Of a stretch of 64,000 bases of DNA, positions 24,437-36,804 are shown piece after piece. The translations under genes were made by a program, and so were the position numbers. The stretch comes from Perilla frutescens (Eukaryota > Streptophyta > Magnoliopsida > Lamiales > Lamiaceae): contig BRKX01000002.1 of NCBI GenBank assembly GCA_026008535.1, positions 34,916,001-34,980,000 of the forward strand, read 5' to 3'. The notes below the pieces were generated by a model that worked only from the letters and a program-made list of their open reading frames with translations, searched no databases and had not been told where the DNA came from. How positions within the stretch are numbered: the stretch's first letter is position 1; every line of letters begins with the position of its first letter.

Positions 24437-26542
24437 TCATGCACTGGAACTGCCTCCACCAACACCACGGTTCACATTCTGACCAACTGTGGCTCCCGAT
24501 TTCCCGGCAGGCGATGACTGATTGGAAGCCGAAGTCTCTCCTTGCATCGGCTCTCTCCTCTGTACCTGCATTGTTTCACGACGCCTGTCATATCGTGGGC
24601 GAGGCCTACTTCTCGTGTTTTGTCTCTCGGTAAACCTATACTGTGGCCTGTGAATGACTTTGCCATCGACAAAAAGATCACCTAAAATTCATTTTACAAA
24701 TATGTGTTAAGAGAAGTAGTAACCAAAATTAGAAAGGGATGTTGAGAAGTAGTCATTTTTAAATTCACTCACCTCCGTAGTCCTTGTTGGGAACATCAAG
24801 ATATGAATCGGGCAATACCCATAGAACACCAGGTAGGCCTGTATAAGGCAATATTGCAAGATGAATGAGGTCTGACTAAAAACTACAAGATGGCGAATGT
24901 ATGCAGAATTTTAACTAATCTTCCCATGTGACACATTCGACTCGTTACTCAAGTATCCAAATACAATTCAGACATAACGGTGGACTAGAATAGACAAAAG
25001 ATATCACAGCGAGCAATGAGAGAGCCAAAAGAAATGTGGCCAGTGGCAACTATACCTCCACTCAGCTGCATCTCAAAACAAATGAACCAAACCAAACTGA
25101 TCTAAAGCAAATAAAATCTGAATGCTGAAGAGAGAAGACTTAACTCAGATTTCAAAGAAACCATTTGAAATATTGGAAACTTGAGAATGATCCCAAAAAA
25201 TCATTTTAGAAACACATCATGAACAGTGGTCAAATTCTATAAGCCATACATTTGCACGATAATTTCAAAATTAAGCATGAATGGTTTAAGATTAGGTGAG
25301 ACAAATTCCCAAAGATGAAAAAGTCAGGGTTCACAGATGTCTAATACCTTTGACTTGGTACGATTGCTCTTCAGAGATCAAAGCTCCAAACCCAGTATAC
25401 GTTGTCGTACACACAGAATATATCTTTTCCTTTGCTTCTTCTTCACTGCATATCAGAACAACCAGTAAACAAGCATAATAAACCTACTCAAAAATACAAT
25501 TGTACTATTTCCCACCAACTTAGTATCACGAAGAAAGATTTCAGACCTTTAACAAATTTGGATAACTGGCTTAAATCCTACTTAAATCAAGTCTCTTTGA
25601 CTCTTTCTCCCAACTCCGAGTCTGTTTATAATTACAACAAAAAACATACCTCCCATCCCATCCATAAATTAATATACTTCTACTTAAACTAGTTGCTCAC
25701 ATTGACCTCTGTCAACGTCTCCTAGCCATGCCATCCAGGGGGTTGAGATTTGCAAGAAACATGCTACTGTAACTTCTAAGTATTGCAAATCAATCAATAT
25801 AACAAGCTGCAACCAGATGCAACGTATAGAAAACAATACGAGTTTAAGGTTCTTCTACCTACTTAAAACTCACAAATTTTTTCAGCCTACCACAGTTCCG
25901 TGAATATTAAGAATTTTTGCCCCAACTTCCACCACAAGGAATATGTAACAGAGGGTTTCTGGAAGCCACGGGGTCAATCGACAAAAACATCACGTTCGCA
26001 TCAAACAATCAAACAGCATTAAATAGGAACATTCTTGATATAATCAAGCATGCACATTTAACAAATTACGCCACAAAAATCTCGAATTTCTTAACCAAAC
26101 ACGAGGATAATGCAATCACCATCGCAACCATACCCTAAAATCAAAGAAACTATTCAATTTTGTGGCAAATATTGGGGAAGATTCAATTAATTTACCTTCC
26201 AACAACGGAAGTTAGGGTTTTGACATAAGAATTAACCATCTCTTCTTCAGTGGGCTTAGGATCGGAATTGAACTCCATCACAATAAGCCAGTGCTCATAA
26301 TCACAGCCGTCGAGGAGAATCGTCTCCTTCGGTGGCCGGTTGCTCCAGTTGGGCGACGGGTCGTTCAACGGAGAATAACCCGAACGCGATGAGGCGAACC
26401 GGGTTTGAGACGCGAACCGGTCCACCGCAGGTTGCTGCTGGTGGTGGTTGAGGTAGTGGAGGAGGGCGGGGAGGGAAATGCGAGAGCGGCGGCATAATAG
26501 GGATGCTAACGTGCGCTGTGTGGCGAAAAGCGATGCCGCCAT
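24437..26542 (-). CDS. MORF3: Multiple organellar RNA editing factor 3 (MORF3), mitochondrial
   Basis: MORF/RIP proteins bind PLS-class pentatricopeptide proteins and are needed for C-to-U editing of organelle transcripts; MORF3 acts in mitochondria (family knowledge). Four exons join in frame: 26196-26542, 25348-25445, 24773-24838 and 24437-24681, giving 251 residues and ending at TGA. Residues 1 to about 53 are Arg/Ser/Leu-rich and lack acidic residues early on, as in a mitochondrial targeting peptide. Then come SGYSPLNDPSPNWSNRPP, the MORF block ETILLDGCDYEHWLIVMEF and PTEEEMVNSYVKTLTSVVG, then KIYSVCTTTYTGFGALISEE and LPGVLWVLPDSYLDVPNKDY. The wording is much closer to MORF3 than to MORF1, MORF6 or MORF8 as I remember them. 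The C-terminal tail (RRRETMQVQRREP...) is basic and Gly/Ser-rich. The start is the only upstream ATG in frame with the targeting peptide. Confidence 0.95.
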
Positions 26543-27353
26543 GGCTGATATGTTGGAAGCGCTCGAGCTGTTTGTATGTCGAGTGGAGAAGTGAACATAA
26601 TTTGAAGTGAAATAACTAAATTAGCCTTGTAAACTATAGAAAGTAAATTTTGGCTTTTGGGTCCTTTCTCTGATTTTTTTTTCTTCCTCAAATTTCTAAT
26701 GTGTTATTCTAAAAAATAAATAAATAAACTGTGTTTATACTTTTGTGATTATACTCTCTGAGGATGATTATTAACTTTTTAATTTTTTTAAGTGTTTCAA
26801 TCTCATATTCTAAACATTATTTTTTACATATGGGGATACATTTTTTTTAAAATAATTTTTTATCATATTTTCCGAAAATTTGGTAAGCTTTTCTTTAGGA
26901 AAATATAAATAATTCATAGTAACTTCACCCACATTTCTATTATTCATCTTGTATCATTGCATCTGCGATGCATAAATAGGATGACTAGTAACAAAAATCG
27001 CATAATTTTAACCACAAACAAATTCAACGCATTAGATCCTCAACTCTTCATTAATCGTAGTTGGCAAAACATGATTCTGTTTTAGAATATAATTAAAAAT
27101 AATTGTGTAGGTGCATTTCCTTCAAATACCTCCTCTTTCAACTTTCTATGTTACAACAGAGTAAATGATTATTGAAGACTCATAATTTATCGACATGCAA
27201 ATTTAACAAGGTACAACAATGCAAAGCTAACAAATTAAAACCAAGGACAAAAGGAGCTACAATGCATGCATTTCATATGTATATATTTATTCATTCAATT
27301 CTGCTCGACTCACAAGTCTAGATAAGCTACTAGCTAAACGTGATTCATGCCTG
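26543..27353. other. Spacer between MORF3 and a small gene
   Basis: Holds the MORF3 leader and promoter at the left and the 3' flank of the 77-residue gene at the right. AT-rich; no further gene or repeat recognised. Confidence 0.55.
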
Positions 27354-27587
27354 TTACTCCCTTTTGCCATCCATAACTACAACCCCTCCGTATTTCTTGG
27401 CTGTCCGGTTGGAGTTAATGGTCGTCGGAGGGGGCTCGTTACACCATTTTTTATATGGATTTGGACCCGAAACTTGGCACGTTGGAGGCCGGTGTTCCGG
27501 CCTACGGCTACCACCGTTGTATAACTGGTCCACTGCAAAGAAACCTTCTTGGCCAATCTTGAAAAGGTTTTCAAGTTGGTGAGCCAT
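27354..27587 (-). CDS. Small uncharacterised protein (77 aa)
   Basis: Single exon. The protein starts MAHQLENLFKIGQEGFFAVD, has a Pro/Asn/Arg-rich middle with two cysteines (PPTCQVSG, KWCNEPPP), and ends with a compact basic motif AKKYGGVVVMDGKRE. It has no signal peptide, membrane segment or domain that I recognise. Support for a real gene: a TATAAATAG box sits about 105 bases upstream of the ATG, the composition is richer in G and C than the flanks, and the ATG context (ATCATGGCT) is a good plant start. The overlapping open frame on the plus strand (27340-27582) is its shadow. I cannot assign a function. Confidence 0.65.
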   Translation of the reverse strand: MAHQLENLFKIGQEGFFAVDQLYNGGSRRPEHRPPTCQVSGPNPYKKWCNEPPPTTINSNRTAKKYGGVVVMDGKRE

Positions 27588-27689
27588 GATGAGATATTGG
27601 CTAGAGTGAGACTCTCAGATTTTAATTAAGACAATGTAATTAGATGTTGAAAATCAACGTTGCTCTTCCCAAATTGTATACACGTATAT

Positions 27690-27698
27690 CTATTTATA
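27690..27698 (-). promoter_or_regulatory. TATA box of the 77-aa gene
   Basis: Minus strand TATAAATAG, about 100-110 bases before the start codon, leaving room for a short leader. Confidence 0.6.
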
Positions 27699-28783
27699 AT
27701 TAAGACGCGGAGAAAGCTGTGGAACGAGGCATTATAATATTAAATGTTTTTTAATTAGTGGAAAGATAAGTACACGTGAAATTTTTAGTCCATTTAACAA
27801 GTATTCCTTCCTTTATATAGGATAAAGATAAATGCACGTAAATTCATGTAATTTTAGACTTGATCTTTCACGTCGTGGACACAATCGCACCACTCTAACA
27901 ATTGAGGATGTGACACATAAAATGAACTATATTTGTTTTTTCGAAAGAACGACTCTAGTCTACTAAAATAAATTGCCACCTGTCACAATTACAAATTATA
28001 TCTTGATACTCTCGTTCTAATTATTTATTTCATTATTGCAACTGTAACTGATGACTTTATTGCCTGTAAATATATTCTTGACTTTGAAGGAGCACAGAAC
28101 ACGTTTAGTATGTAGCACAAGTTGCACAACTTCTATGTTCTATTTTCTACTGTTGATTAATTTTTTAGTTATTTTTATTTTAATTTTTTGTATTTTAATT
28201 TAATTTTACATTTATTTTTTAAAGTTCTCCCCACCCAATTATAATTTATTATAATCTTTTACTATTTAATTTTTCAAATAATCAATTAATAATTATAAAC
28301 TATACATTAAATAGTAAAAAAAATTATAACATGTACATCTTAATTGGATATATATGCCCTAAATAACAAGTGTAAATTACTAAATCACAATAAATTAAAA
28401 TCGAAGAAAAAAAATTAAAAAGACAGTTTACAATAGAGAATGCAATACCAAATATATGCAATAGATTAGATGATTTCAACTGCACAAATTAGAGATCAAT
28501 GCAAATGGTGTAATTACGTTAATTGATTAGTTTAATATAAAAACTATATATTTTGAAATGGAGGAGAATCGAAACTTTCTTTTACAGATATTAGGATTCC
28601 AACATTGGCAGGTGGAACTAGATATTGGAATATATGCAAAGGCAGTTCAAGGAATTTAGAAGATAAAAATATCTTACCCAAATAAATTAATCAACATATA
28701 TGTTGGAGGAATAAATTGGGTAGGCTACACGGTGAAAAAGTAAAACTTTACCATATTCTATTAAAAAAAACTCGAGATGGCAA
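27699..28783. other. AT-rich spacer
   Basis: Contains the distal promoter of the 77-residue gene, including an ACACGTG core (G-box/ABRE-like) near 27772. No gene or element recognised in the remainder. Confidence 0.5.
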
Positions 28784-29022
28784 AGACTTGTGTACACCTA
28801 TTGTATATAAGTCTTATATCAAATGGATTTTTTTTACTATTAGAAGTAATATTTTTCCGTAATGGAAGTGATACTTTTTTTAATTAAAAAAAATATAATA
28901 ATAATTACAAAAATAACAATGTTTTTCAACAAAATAAACGTAATATTTTTCAATATTAGAAGTAATATTTTTTTTTTCTCATCTGATATAAGACTTATAT
29001 ACAATTGGTGTACACAAGATCA
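28784..29022. mobile_element. MITE with about 40-bp inverted ends
   Basis: Left end ACTTGTGTACACC...TGTATATAAGTCTTATATC (28786-28820) matches the reverse complement of the right end 28982-29020 almost perfectly. The interior of about 150 bases is AT-rich with GAAGTGATACTTTTTTT and GAAGTAATATTTTT repeats and no coding capacity. The ends resemble those of the element at 31391-31797, so the two belong to one family. Confidence 0.85.
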
Positions 29023-30605
29023 CCTCATTGGAAATGTTATTACAAAATTAATAAATAAACTAATTAACTGGATTCTATACCACATTCAATTATGTTTGTA
29101 ACGTGAAAAATAATTCACATATATAAATATGTAATGGTATTGTCGAAGCAAGATGGAGTTGTAGATACAAATTTTGTAGCCCGCCATGCGCCATGAAATT
29201 GTGGATTGTGTTTATTGCACTTGCACATGAATGGCTTATACTGTATAGTTTACGCCCAAATAAGAATGATTGTCTTTATCTCATTAAAAAAACTTCATTT
29301 TTATTTAGTTTTATTTGATAATTCTTGATTATGGTACGTACGCGTTTATCATAATTGGGGATTACAGTAATTTGTTTTAGTTTTTAATTTTCAATTTTTA
29401 AATGATAATTGAATATTTCATAACTAAGATTTATTTTATTTTTTAGTTTTAATTTTTTGTTTATAAATGTAATTTAGGTCAGTTACTTTATATATAATTA
29501 AAATTTATTTTTTATAGTAAGTATTATTGAAACAATATATTTGAGAGTGATATCACTGACAGATCCAAACAAAAATCTTAGGGGGCGTCATTTTATTGTG
29601 CATAAAAAAAAATCTATGTAAATAAATAAATATTAAGAACATATTATTACATAAAAATCATAAATTTAAATGAGATAAATTTATAAATATTTTCTACATT
29701 AAAAATGATCTAAAAATTAATAATTCATATAAGGTTCTTTTCGAATCTCTTATTTAAGTACTCTCTTCATATATACTTGATATCGAATAGAAACATTAAA
29801 CTCCTTAATCGGTTTTCGTAACCTCGAATCACTAACAATATCAATTAGATTTAGTTCTACTTGTATTCGAAGTTTTTTTTTCTACCAATTCATCAGCAAT
29901 AGGTACACGGGAGATGAGGAAGATACACCTCTACTAATTTTCTAAAAAAAAATTCTCCATATTCTATATACAAATGAATAAAAATAATGACATTGGATCA
30001 CAATTTTAATAAAATAATATTAATATTATTAAATAAAAAAATATTACAATTATAAGAAATTGAAAATAAAAATGAACATTTTTTTTTACTTATGAGCCCA
30101 AACTTACCAAAATTCAATCAATTATATTATTAATCTTTAATCACAAACACAACATATTTATATTTAAAAAATTATTTATATAATTTATATGTAAAAAAAT
30201 AAAAATAAAAAGGGGGGTATATATTTTTTAAAGTCTGACACTCATTTGCATTTCACGGGCGTACGTCTTTTAAATCCAACATAGTCTAACCTAAAGAGCA
30301 TCTATATACTATATGTGTAAATTAAAAATAAATAAATAAAAATCTAACACTAGTTCATTTTTGAAAACACATATGACTATAACTGACATAAAACTTTAAT
30401 TGCACAACCAACTACGAGCGCATGCACAATATGCATGCTAGCTGGTTAACAAGATATATATATGTATATATATATATATATATATATAATATGTTTGCTT
30501 CACCTCTACAATTACAAGACATTAATGGACGCCTAGCCTAAGACAACAAAATTCTCGTACCATGCATCTATACATATACACAATGAGTGGCACGTGGAAA
30601 TTAAA
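29023..30605. other. AT-rich spacer with simple repeats
   Basis: No gene seen. A (TA)n tract lies at about 30452-30488. The segment from about 29570 to 30260 begins CAGATCCAAACAAAAATCTTAGGGGG and ends in a GGGGGG-containing block; it may be a diverged repeat, but I could not delimit it. Confidence 0.45.
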
Positions 30606-30869
30606 TCAACAAGTAGTTATGGCTACAGATTTGGTGGTTGAATGATCGAGAGTTGAAGAAGATGATGATGATGATATCGATCCATCAAGAAAAATATGTA
30701 CGGCCTCGCACGATCTGACGTTGTTTGCAACAGTCGGTAGTTCAATTTGTCGAAGTGGAGCTTCTTCAGATTTATACTGATAAACACATTCTTGTTTGAG
30801 AACATGATGAGCTGCACTTACCTTCTTTTCTTTGCTGCTTTCGCCCAACATTAATCCCAAGTTCTTCAT
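30606..30869 (-). CDS. Small uncharacterised protein, paralogue A (87 aa)
   Basis: Single exon, starting MKNLGLMLGES. It shares a scaffold with the 79-residue protein at 41088-41327: a KK[VG]-x-AA segment, the core QECVYQY-x-S-x-x-A-x-L, an EA-x-x-F-x-DGS block, and a C-terminus in KSVA...C. A serine run (eight serines) lies between the DGS block and the tail. No signal peptide or membrane helix is evident. A TATA box sits about 90 bases upstream. The shared pattern across two diverged copies is good evidence that both are genuine genes. I do not recognise the family. Confidence 0.75.
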   Translation of the reverse strand: MKNLGLMLGESSKEKKVSAAHHVLKQECVYQYKSEEAPLRQIELPTVANNVRSCEAVHIFLDGSISSSSSSSTLDHSTTKSVAITTC

Positions 30870-30953
30870 GATATATCAGGACAAAACGAATGTATGGAGA
30901 AAATCGATATGATGAGTTTATTTAATTTCTTCAATTCGAACTCAGCTCCGATC

Positions 30954-30969
30954 CTTATATATATATGCT
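30954..30969 (-). promoter_or_regulatory. TATA box of paralogue A
   Basis: Minus strand GCATATATATATAAGG, about 90 bases upstream of the ATG at 30869. Confidence 0.6.
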
Positions 30970-31390
30970 TAATTAGTTAGCTTTCTTTGTGGTGGGAGGG
31001 GAGAGAGAAGAGAGAATTCACCCTAGCTTCTAATTAGTGACGAATAAAAGATGGAATTAATTGTTTTCAGATAAGTATTGGATGCTCTTTTTCCAATGGA
31101 ATAGAATAAAATGGTGGTACATACTAATTTGTAATATTGTTCTTTCATTTCATAGTTGACAACCTGATATTTTGGTGCAACTTAACATGCATGAAAGAGA
31201 TATGATTGATCAAGGATGACCTAGTGATAGAGAGTGAGTGGCCTCACGTGTGATTACAAGGTCGTGCGTTCAAGTCCAACTAAAACCTTCTGTACTCGGC
31301 AATTTGTTTCGCATTTCCAAGTGCAAGCTATATCATTGTTCAAAGAGATTTGTTATCCTCCATTTTAGTTATTCTTTCTTTATAGGCAAA

Positions 31391-31494
31391 AACTTGCATA
31401 CAATAGATGTATATAAGCTTATATCAGATGGTCAACGCGTTGACCGGACCAACCCGCAAAAAAGAAAAATGGTGAAACAGGTGATACCTTTTAA

Positions 31495-31531
<37 letters not shown>

Positions 31532-31797
31532 GTGATACTTTTTGAATTTTGAGTGATACTTTTTAGTGTTACGGTTGATACTGATTTTGATAGTTTTTTT
31601 TTGTCGATACTTTTTAAGGATACACGTGATATTTTTGGTCTTTTTGAGTGATACTTTTTAGTGTGTTACAATTTATACTAATTTTGAATGATTTTTTTTT
31701 GCAAGTTGACCGGGTCAGCGAGCATTTTTCGGCGTTGACCGATCAACATGTTGACCCAGTCAATGCGCGTGATGGTGCACCTAGTGCATACAAGTGC
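31391..31797. mobile_element. MITE with complex inverted ends and GTGATACTTTT repeats
   Basis: Left end holds ACTTGCATACA and GGTCAACGCGTTGACC; the right end (31735-31795) holds their inverted counterparts (GTTGACCGATCAACATGTTGACC and GTGCATACAAGT). The adjoining TGTATATAAGCTTATATCAGATG matches the ends of the 28784-29022 MITE. The interior has an (AT)n tract at about 31498-31528 and repeated GTGATACTTTTT words. No coding capacity. Confidence 0.75.
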
Positions 31798-31825
31798 TTC
31801 TTTTCTTTATATGGTGTTATATTGC

Positions 31826-32362
31826 CTTAAAATTGTAGTTTTAATAACATGAACTAAGTACTTGTTTGGTTTTTCACATGATTTTTAAATTCCAGCAAAT
31901 CTGACGTGGCTGATGGAGGTTTCCACATGTACATCTACATGGACACCAAATTACTTTAAAATACACGAACTTTGAGTCCTTTTTTTCACATGATTTAGAA
32001 AAAAAAAAAGACATTTTTTTTTGCTTTTCATGTAAGATATACGACAAACGTGATATAAATATTGTAATGTGTATTTTTCCGAATTATAGAACAAGATATA
32101 AATTATAATTAGCATGATTTGATAGTTAATTGTGATGTTGTTGATTTTATGGAATTCATTTAATGTGTGAAAATCATACTCGGACTTCAGAGTACGTGTG
32201 ATATATAAATTTATCACTATGGCATTTGGAAGGATTTGAGTTATTATATATATACTTATATTATTAATTAATTGACTTAAAGAATAATAAATAGATGAAT
32301 AAAGAACTTGTTCAACAACAAAAATGAAAATGTTCAATTATAAAACATATTATGATATGCTT

Positions 32363-32412
<50 letters not shown>

Positions 32413-32877
32413 AACATATTGGCGGTTTTAATTTGAGGTGTTTATCTCGATTAATTATTTCTATATAATAGTAAATAATATATAATGTTCTTTCAAATAG
32501 ATCATTTTTAGACGAATATTTTACTAATAATTTTATTATATACATATTCAAAATGAATATAATCTCTATAAGAAACATATTAAAATGATAAAGTTCAACA
32601 TCTGTTATGACTGTATAGTAATAATTTAGGAATTAGTCGCATTACACAAAAAGCCAAAAAAATAAAATAAAAAATTGGTCTTTTTTAAATCGTGTGAAAA
32701 AAAAAGATCTGTCAAAAGTTCGAGTATTTTAAGACAATTTTATTTCCACGTAAATGATATACACAATGAAAACCTTCGACAGCCACATCAGCTTCAATTG
32801 GCTAAAATTTAAAAATGATGTGAAAAACCAAACAAATACTAAGTTCATGATGTTGTTAAAACTATATTTTTAAAATG
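31826..32877. mobile_element. Fold-back element with inverted repeats of roughly 180 bp
   Basis: The left arm 31826-32012 and right arm about 32685-32877 are inverted copies: ACTTGTTTGGTTTTTCACATGA on the left against the complement of TGATGTGAAAAACCAAACAAAT on the right. Similarity continues through GACGTGGCTGATGGAGG / CTGATGTGGCTGTCGAAGG and TTTAAAATACACGAACTTT. The central part includes a (TA)n tract at 32370-32408. No coding capacity. The exact ends and target duplication are uncertain. Confidence 0.8.
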
Positions 32878-34082
32878 AGTGAAAAATCAAAAACACCCCA
32901 AAATTTGGATATTTCATGACAATTAACCCTTCTTTGTGTATATTGTTTGGGATTAGTAATTTCTCATTTAGTTTGCCTGAATAATAGAGACGTGTTAGCT
33001 TAGTACTCCATGTTAATCTTTATTACCTGTGTAGTTGTAGTAATTGCATATAAAATATAGTGCATCATGTTGTTATTTAAAAAAAAACTTCTATTTATAA
33101 ATGACTACTTATCTTTCTAAATGGCCACCTAATAACATAAATACTTCTCTAAATTCAAATAATCGGAGATGTAACAAAATAAAATAAATATTAATCATAA
33201 TTATCATCGAATATAAAAATATATTTTCTCAAAGTTAGGCACGATAGATAAATCTTAAGTAATGCATGGTAACAAATCATCAATTTAAATAACCATATAT
33301 ACACAAAAAATTATTAATCTTAATTGTCGTCTAATACAAAAAAAAAAACTTTCATAAATTCAAATTATTAGATACAAATACTAATCAAAATTGCCACCTA
33401 AAAACATTCTACAATGGTGGGGTTATTTTTCTTTTTTAAAAACTTATCTTTCTAAATGACTACTTTTAGTTATTTAACAACTACTATATAGCAAAACATA
33501 CAACACTGATTCCTCACTCTGGAAAAATCCTTATTTGGAGTAGGAGGTTAGTGAAGAATACCACTCATAATTTAGTGTAGATTTGAGTTACATTTCAAAT
33601 TTTGAAGTCTCTAGAACTGCCATAGAGATTAACTTTTTTTTTTATTTCTGTTTATTTTTTTGTCGTTCAACTTTGAATTTTAGAACTTGACTTGAAGATT
33701 TACTATGCAGTTTATAGATTAAAGTAATCGATTTAAGTGGAAATGTTGATTTGATCATGGATTATGAAAAGTTGTTTGGTTCATGTGATTGGTTTTGTGA
33801 GACCAAAACTTGTGTTTGTTTTGTACATTATATTTCGATTGTTTCCGCTTATTCTTTCTCATGGTGAATATCCATTTTCTATTTCCTCCTAACTTAAATA
33901 TTATACAACATCTTAATATGCATATCTTTTTATGTATGTACCTGACTATCTAAATATTATTGTCTTGCCTGTTTTGCAACCGGCTTTGATAATGTACTAA
34001 TTTTCAAACTGTGTTTAGTGCCTTGTTAATATTATTGATTTTCTATTACATTTTCATACCATATATGTTAATGTCATGTTTC

Positions 34083-34116
<34 letters not shown>

Positions 34117-36519
34117 ACAAAGGGTGGAAGTTTAGCAGAAACTACTCCTAGTTCTAGGCCAATCCAAGTCGAGCTTCTAAGGTAATTAATTATAACTAAA
34201 TAATTAAATCATTTTGAAAAATAAACCAGATTAATTAATTTCTTGAATTTCTATGAATTAGGAGTGATGGAGGTCAGAAAGGTGCGGGCACATGAACAAT
34301 GTCTTGCACTTTCTAGCTTATTAGTCAATGCAAACCTTAGATTCCAACGTTAAAATTAATCCAATATTAACGCACTCATCTTAATTACTTGCTTTTGTTG
34401 TAGTTTAGACGAAAATATTTACATACTTTATGTTTGAATTGCAATATATAGTACCAACATAAGGTATATATACTAACTAATTGTCATTATCTAAATTCCC
34501 AATTTGAGAGAGGTCAGCCAAATGAGTACAATTAAGATGCACCACCTCCATTACTAAACCCGATTTTATTTATGAGAGTGTGACATTCAACACGTTTTAC
34601 CCATATTCTTTGCTTTTGTATACAACTTCTGAAATTGTACGTGTCAATCAATTAGAGTTACTATATAACACTCCAAATTAAAAATGATAAATCTTGGTTT
34701 GCATGTTTGATAATTGTTGGTGCAAATTGGTGTCAGTTTCTCATTCTTGTAAATTTATAGTGTGTTACTCTATATCGAATGAATGAGATCGGGGAATGGA
34801 TCGAAGTAGGCACATGATGTGTTAATGTCGGGTTGTTGGAGGTTTTGATTTTCTCTTTTGAATTTCATGTTCACATTTTGTAGAATTATATATAAGTTAG
34901 TGAATTATGAAAACATTTAACACCATAAATGAGATTGATTGTTGTGAATGATGAGATTTACTCTCAATTTTCATTTTTTGGCATTCTTTTCTTGCTCATT
35001 TTAAGTTTGATATAATTAGAGGTTGAAGTTGTGTGGTTGGATTATGAGATCTTAACATATTTCAAACTCAAATTTCCTAGGAAGCACATGGTATGAGAGG
35101 TGTGATCGAATATTGTAATTCTTCAATTGGTTTTTAATTTTCTTGTATATTTATAGATATAATAGTATTGTAAGTGTTCAATTGGTTTATGCTTTTCTTG
35201 TTAAATAAATGTGATAGTGATGTTTTATGTCCCTACAATGTATGATATGTTTATACTTTTCTTGTATATATAAATGTAATAGTGATGTTTTGTATCCTCT
35301 ACAACGGTGATATACGCACGGAGCACGCACAATTTTTTCAATTTGATGTGCATGTATGTTTCTTTTTCAGTTCGATGGTAATTATAATTATTATTTCATA
35401 TAATTTCTTGAAAAATAATTCTCACTCATTGATCAAAATTCTCAATTAGGACCTCCTCTTTGTGAAGGACAACATACTATCTCGTGACATGTTATCTCGA
35501 GCTAATGTTCCTATGCCAACCCAATGGTAAGTAATTACTTAAGCCATTTTGAATACCGGTAAATAACTATTTAAGCCATTTTGAATAATTAATAGTAATA
35601 TACTATTAACTCCCTGATTTAATTTGTATTGACAGGATATCGTTTGGTACATACTTTATTGTGGGAGCAATTTCCAGTGCATGATTTACGCCTCGACCAT
35701 CTCGATGCGAAGCATGTAGCCGATGTATCGATAGCAGCCAACATACTCTTAGTGTACTAATCATAATTACTTGTGATTTTCGGTTTGGATCACTATTATC
35801 CACTATAAAATTAATAACTTTTTATATTTCATATCTTGGTACGATTTCCTTCATATGTGTTGGAACAATGTGTTAATCATATTTTCTTTGGATTATGATG
35901 GAACAACATCGCTTGTGGATAAAAGAATGAGTACTGATGAGCATAAGGTGGATACAATTGTTATATTTGAAGGCATAATGTATATCTTTTCGAGTCCGGT
36001 AGTTTATCATTTGCACCATTTGCGTATTGAAGGTGAGTATTATTTTAATGTGGTTCAGTTATTTTATTAGGGTCAAATTGAAGGTGAATGAAATTGCTAT
36101 ATATTTATGGAGGGCTTAATAATTGAAGAAGAAATTGAATGCTTGTTTGTTTATATATATATTAAAAATCTAAGGACAAGGATGATTAGAATTGGTAGAG
36201 TTGTGTGTGTTGATGTTATTATGTATAGAGAATCTAGAAATATCTCCAATTATCTAGAGTTGAAAATTCTCTCAAAACACCTCCAATTATCTAGAGTGAA
36301 TTATATCCATGTACTCTGATTATCTAGAACTTACTCAAAACCACTAATTATATATAGTTTAACACTTAATAGTGCCAACTATTATAGCATCGATGGTGGA
36401 TTCAAACTCGATAAGTGCTCATTCAATGGAATAAATATCTTCTTCTACAACATCGACAGTGATGGGAGCAGACAACTACCAAAGAAGATAAGGGCTTTAG
36501 ATGATAATTAGCCTGTTTA
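32878..36519. other. AT-rich spacer, possible unrecognised exons
   Basis: No gene could be established. Two imperfect direct copies of CTTATCTTTCTAAATGRC lie at about 33108 and 33446 around an AT-rich block. A (TA)n tract lies at 34087-34115. Exon-like islands with splice-like borders occur at about 34120-34181, 35450-35527 and 35636-35760 on the plus strand. Three copies of CCAATTATCTAGAG-like words lie at about 36247-36330. Confidence 0.4.
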
Positions 36520-36600
36520 GATGTTCCTTTGGAATTGATAAGACTTCATTTGCCGCATCCAAGTTCACCACGCAATACAAAAGTCTTATACTGGATCAAT
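36520..36600. repeat. Left copy of a duplicated segment (empty site)
   Basis: CTGTTTAGATGTTCCTTTGG followed by AAGACTTCATTTGCCGCATCCAAGT recurs at 36786-36804 plus 38109-38155, where the hAT element interrupts it. This copy shows what the site looked like before insertion. Confidence 0.75.
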
Positions 36601-36804
36601 ATGGGCAGAAATGTGTATCCCGCAATCCTACAAGATACATCTAAAATGCTGGTTTGAGAGATCATTAAAATTAAACAAGAAGAGTCTCTTCCCCTCTCAT
36701 TACCAAGACAGATGTTACTTATAATTTAAAGATTGTACAAACTCCAATTCTCATAGTATATAACAACAATGACTATGTTTTTAACCTGTTTAGATGTTCC
36801 TATG

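Noticed and set aside
24418..24681. Overlapping open frames around the last MORF3 exon
   Set aside because: The MORF3 frame, with its splice acceptor and conserved sequence, explains this region.
31951..32337. Minus-strand frame of 128 codons
   Set aside because: It lies within the fold-back element and is made of AT-rich codons (Ile, Asn, Tyr, Lys) without recognisable domains.
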